A DNA stretch of 64,000 nucleotides. Source: Rufibacter sediminis. Lineage in GTDB: Bacteria; Bacteroidota; Bacteroidia; Cytophagales; Hymenobacteraceae. The position numbers and the translations under genes are program-made. The stretch covers positions 62,001 through 126,000 of the forward strand of contig NZ_JACOAF010000011.1 in assembly GCF_014269285.1 (NCBI RefSeq), in the 5' to 3' direction. Below the pieces are notes generated by a model, which was not told the origin of the DNA, made no database searches, and saw only the letters and a program-made list of their open reading frames with translations. Below are positions 62,551 through 64,000 of this stretch, in pieces. The number at the start of each line of letters is the position of its first letter. Within the stretch, counting starts at the first letter, position 1.

Positions 62551-62666
62551 CAGAAAAGGCTTGAAAGAAGGAAAGGGAAAGAATCTCCTTGGTATCCGAC
62601 ACCAGCCAAGCCTATGCCGTTTTGCCTAAGGAGGGCCAGGAAAGGTGGCATAGGCCAACTGATCCC

Positions 62667-63044
62667 CTACCTTTCCATGTACTGCTGCCAGTTGACGATG
62701 AGTACCTTCTCCTCCTCCAGCAGCAGGTAGCCGTAGTCGTAGCAGAAGTGGTAGGTATTTCCCTTCTGGGTGCGGTAGAGATGGGTAAAGTAGCGGAAAT
62801 CGAAGCCCGCCTGCAGCAGCACCTCTCGCCGGAGGGTGGTCTTCCCCTCCGGGCTCAATCGCTCCAGTATCTGCCGGTTCCGCCGGAGCGTATTGTTCAC
62901 CTCCCGCATCAGGCGCTCTGCCTGGTCCTCCAGCTTCCTCCTGTTCCCGGACCTTGCGCGACACTGGTCAGAGCAGAACCGCTTGTCCGCCCTGCCCGCA
63001 ATAGGCTCCCCGCAATGGCCGCATTGTTTGCCGATTTCACCCAT
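62667..63044 (-). CDS. Small zinc-finger protein, plasmid-associated
   Basis: The 125-residue product has two CxxC-type pairs at the N-terminus (CGHCGEPIAG, FCSDQCRARSG), then a basic helical region (RRKLEDQAERLMREVNNTLR) and a C-terminal part rich in Tyr (YRTQKGNTYHFCYDYGYLLL). The finger resembles small zinc ribbons common on Bacteroidota plasmids. It is divergent from the tyrosine recombinase, with the 63063-63113 array between. A DNA-binding regulatory role is possible. Confidence 0.7.
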   Translation of the reverse strand: MGEIGKQCGHCGEPIAGRADKRFCSDQCRARSGNRRKLEDQAERLMREVNNTLRRNRQILERLSPEGKTTLRREVLLQAGFDFRYFTHLYRTQKGNTYHFCYDYGYLLLEEEKVLIVNWQQYMER

Positions 63045-63062
63045 AGCTGTGTATTATTCGGT

Positions 63063-63113
63063 TATATCCGCTTATATCCGAATTATCCGGATACATACGG
63101 ACATATACGGATA
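63063..63113. promoter_or_regulatory. Symmetric TATCCG/CGGATA half-site array
   Basis: TATATCCG at 63063 and 63073, a perfect TATCCGGATA at 63084-63093, then CATACGGA at 63094 and CATATACGGATA to 63113. The half-sites are 10-11 bp apart and mirror each other around 63088.5. The array lies in the divergent promoter gap of the zinc-finger and recombinase genes. Confidence 0.7.
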
Positions 63114-63167
63114 GTTTACGGCTAAGTCTTCCAAAGGCACTACCTTGGGTTTTTCAGCCAAATAACT

Positions 63168-64000
63168 ATGTACCAGCCTACTGCCTCCGCTCCTGTCCTG
63201 TACCTCAACCCCCTGGAACACGGGGGCAAGGAGTTCATCCGGATCTGGCACAAGCCCGACCCGCGCCTCACGAGGAGGCTTAAGGAGAGCGGAGCGGCCA
63301 AATACAGCAAGACCTACAAGTGCTTCGTGGCGCACAGGACCCCGCAGGCAATCGAGCGGCTGCACCATGCTTTCCAGGGGATCGCCCTGGTGGACACCCG
63401 CTACCTGAACCGACCCAGGCGGCTCAGGCCGGACCTGGGGGCTGTGGTGAGAGGCGAAAACCGGCAATCTGAGCCGCTGGGAAAGCTGCCGGACCTGCCG
63501 GTGGTGCGCCTCCAGCCCATGCTGCACCAAGGGAGAGAGGTGCTGCAGGTAAGTTTTGCCTATGACGCCAGTGTATACAGGAAACTAAAGGAAGGTGGTT
63601 TCTGCAAGTGGCTGGCAGAGGAGAGGTGCTTTTCCCTGGGGACAGGCTCGGGGGAGATGCACCGGCTCCTAGACTGCCTGGAGGGGACAGCGCAGGTCTG
63701 GCTGGCGGGGACGGTGAAGGTGCGGGACATGGCCGTGCTGCGGAGGCTCTGGGAGCAGACCTATGGCAAGCAGGTAGGCTATATTGCTTGCCCGCTGCCT
63801 TACCTAGAGAAGCTCCAGCTGCTCAACTACTCTATGAGCACCATCCGTACCTACCACTCCCTGCTGGTGCGCTTCTCTAACGCTCACCGAGAGCAGGGAC
63901 TAGAGTCAATCAACGACTTTGCGGCAGAGGAGGTAAACCGCTACCATAGGCAGATGGTGCAGAGCCAGGCGTACTCCTTCTCCCTCGTCAACCAGAGCAT
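63168..64000 (+). CDS. Tyrosine recombinase/integrase, N-terminal part (runs off window)
   Basis: From ATG 63168 the frame is open to the window end (277 codons). The first about 200 residues are a beta-rich arm-type region (FIRIWHKPDPRLTRRLKESG, KTYKCFVAHRTPQAIERLHH). Then a SAM-like core-binding domain begins (YSMSTIRTYHSLLVRFSNAH, INDFAAEEVNRYHRQMVQS), typical of phage-type integrases. The catalytic Arg/Tyr half lies outside the window. Together with the resolvase and rep genes it belongs to the plasmid maintenance or mobile end. Confidence 0.82.
   Translation, partial: MYQPTASAPVLYLNPLEHGGKEFIRIWHKPDPRLTRRLKESGAAKYSKTYKCFVAHRTPQAIERLHHAFQGIALVDTRYLNRPRRLRPDLGAVVRGENRQSEPLGKLPDLPVVRLQPMLHQGREVLQVSFAYDASVYRKLKEGGFCKWLAEERCFSLGTGSGEMHRLLDCLEGTAQVWLAGTVKVRDMAVLRRLWEQTYGKQVGYIACPLPYLEKLQLLNYSMSTIRTYHSLLVRFSNAHREQGLESINDFAAEEVNRYHRQMVQSQAYSFSLVNQS

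Noticed and set aside
62427-62651. Minus-strand open frame of 74 codons
   Set aside because: Overlaps the palindromes upstream of the resolvase; no protein-like pattern.

Overview
The window looks like part of a plasmid (or an integrated plasmid) from a Bacteroidota bacterium of the Cytophagales, probably Hymenobacteraceae such as Rufibacter or a relative. Support: a SusC/SusD/SusE-type outer-membrane set, a DUF6377-type regulator, Bacteroidota -7 boxes (TAnnTTTG), weak Shine-Dalgarno use, a clade II (Sec-type, lipoprotein) nosZ, and at the right end a Rep_3-type initiator with an iteron array. The genus is an inference from gene content only.

Layout. 1-8.6 kb: susE/susD/susC-like genes on the minus strand, an IS1-family element at the foot of a terminator, and a DUF6377 membrane regulator. 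8.9-15.8 kb: accessory DNA with a frameshifted serine recombinase, an antitoxin/PIN-toxin pair, two decayed lipoprotein genes and a secreted protein of unknown role. 15.9-19.4 kb: a single-chain Type IIL (MmeI-like) restriction-modification enzyme whose specificity part is strikingly AT-rich. 19.5-32.3 kb: small lineage-specific genes, flavohemoglobin (hmp) divergent from an Rrf2 regulator, two PAS histidine kinases, a response regulator, and a stress-type group (PRC-barrel/DUF2382, OmpA, DUF2382). 32.5-36.9 kb: Crp-like regulator, SRPBCC protein, SDR, NAD-epimerase-like protein and AraC regulator.

37-55.9 kb is a nitrogen-oxide island: cytochrome c-nosZ-orf-nosL-nosD-nosF-nosY, a lipoprotein, a quinol NO reductase (minus strand), two 12-TM NnrS-like/heme-copper-like membrane proteins, the di-iron repair protein Ric fused to DUF2249, a hemerythrin, a DUF1858/DUF2249 protein, a MIP18/PaaD-type Fe-S factor and a second Rrf2 regulator. 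Four promoters (hmp/rrf2, cytochrome c-nosZ, the 12-TM gene at 49.7 kb, ric) share one palindrome, AATAAAAGACA-N4-TGTCTTTTATT. Two of them also carry a second box, ATGAT-N4-GTCAT, exactly one base upstream. I infer a compact NO-responsive regulon linking NO detoxification, N2O respiration and Fe-S repair.

The island is bracketed by a 254-bp, nearly identical inverted repeat (36938-37191 and 59139-59392). The right copy lies directly upstream of an IS110-family transposase, where that family can encode its bridge RNA; the left copy has no transposase. Just inside the right copy lie the IS110 gene and a broken IS3-family element.

59.4-64 kb is the replication/maintenance end: 13 iterons, Rep initiator, serine resolvase with two palindromes upstream, a small zinc-finger protein, a symmetric TATCCG/CGGATA array, and the start of a tyrosine recombinase that runs off the window. 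No tRNA, rRNA or CRISPR array was recognised.
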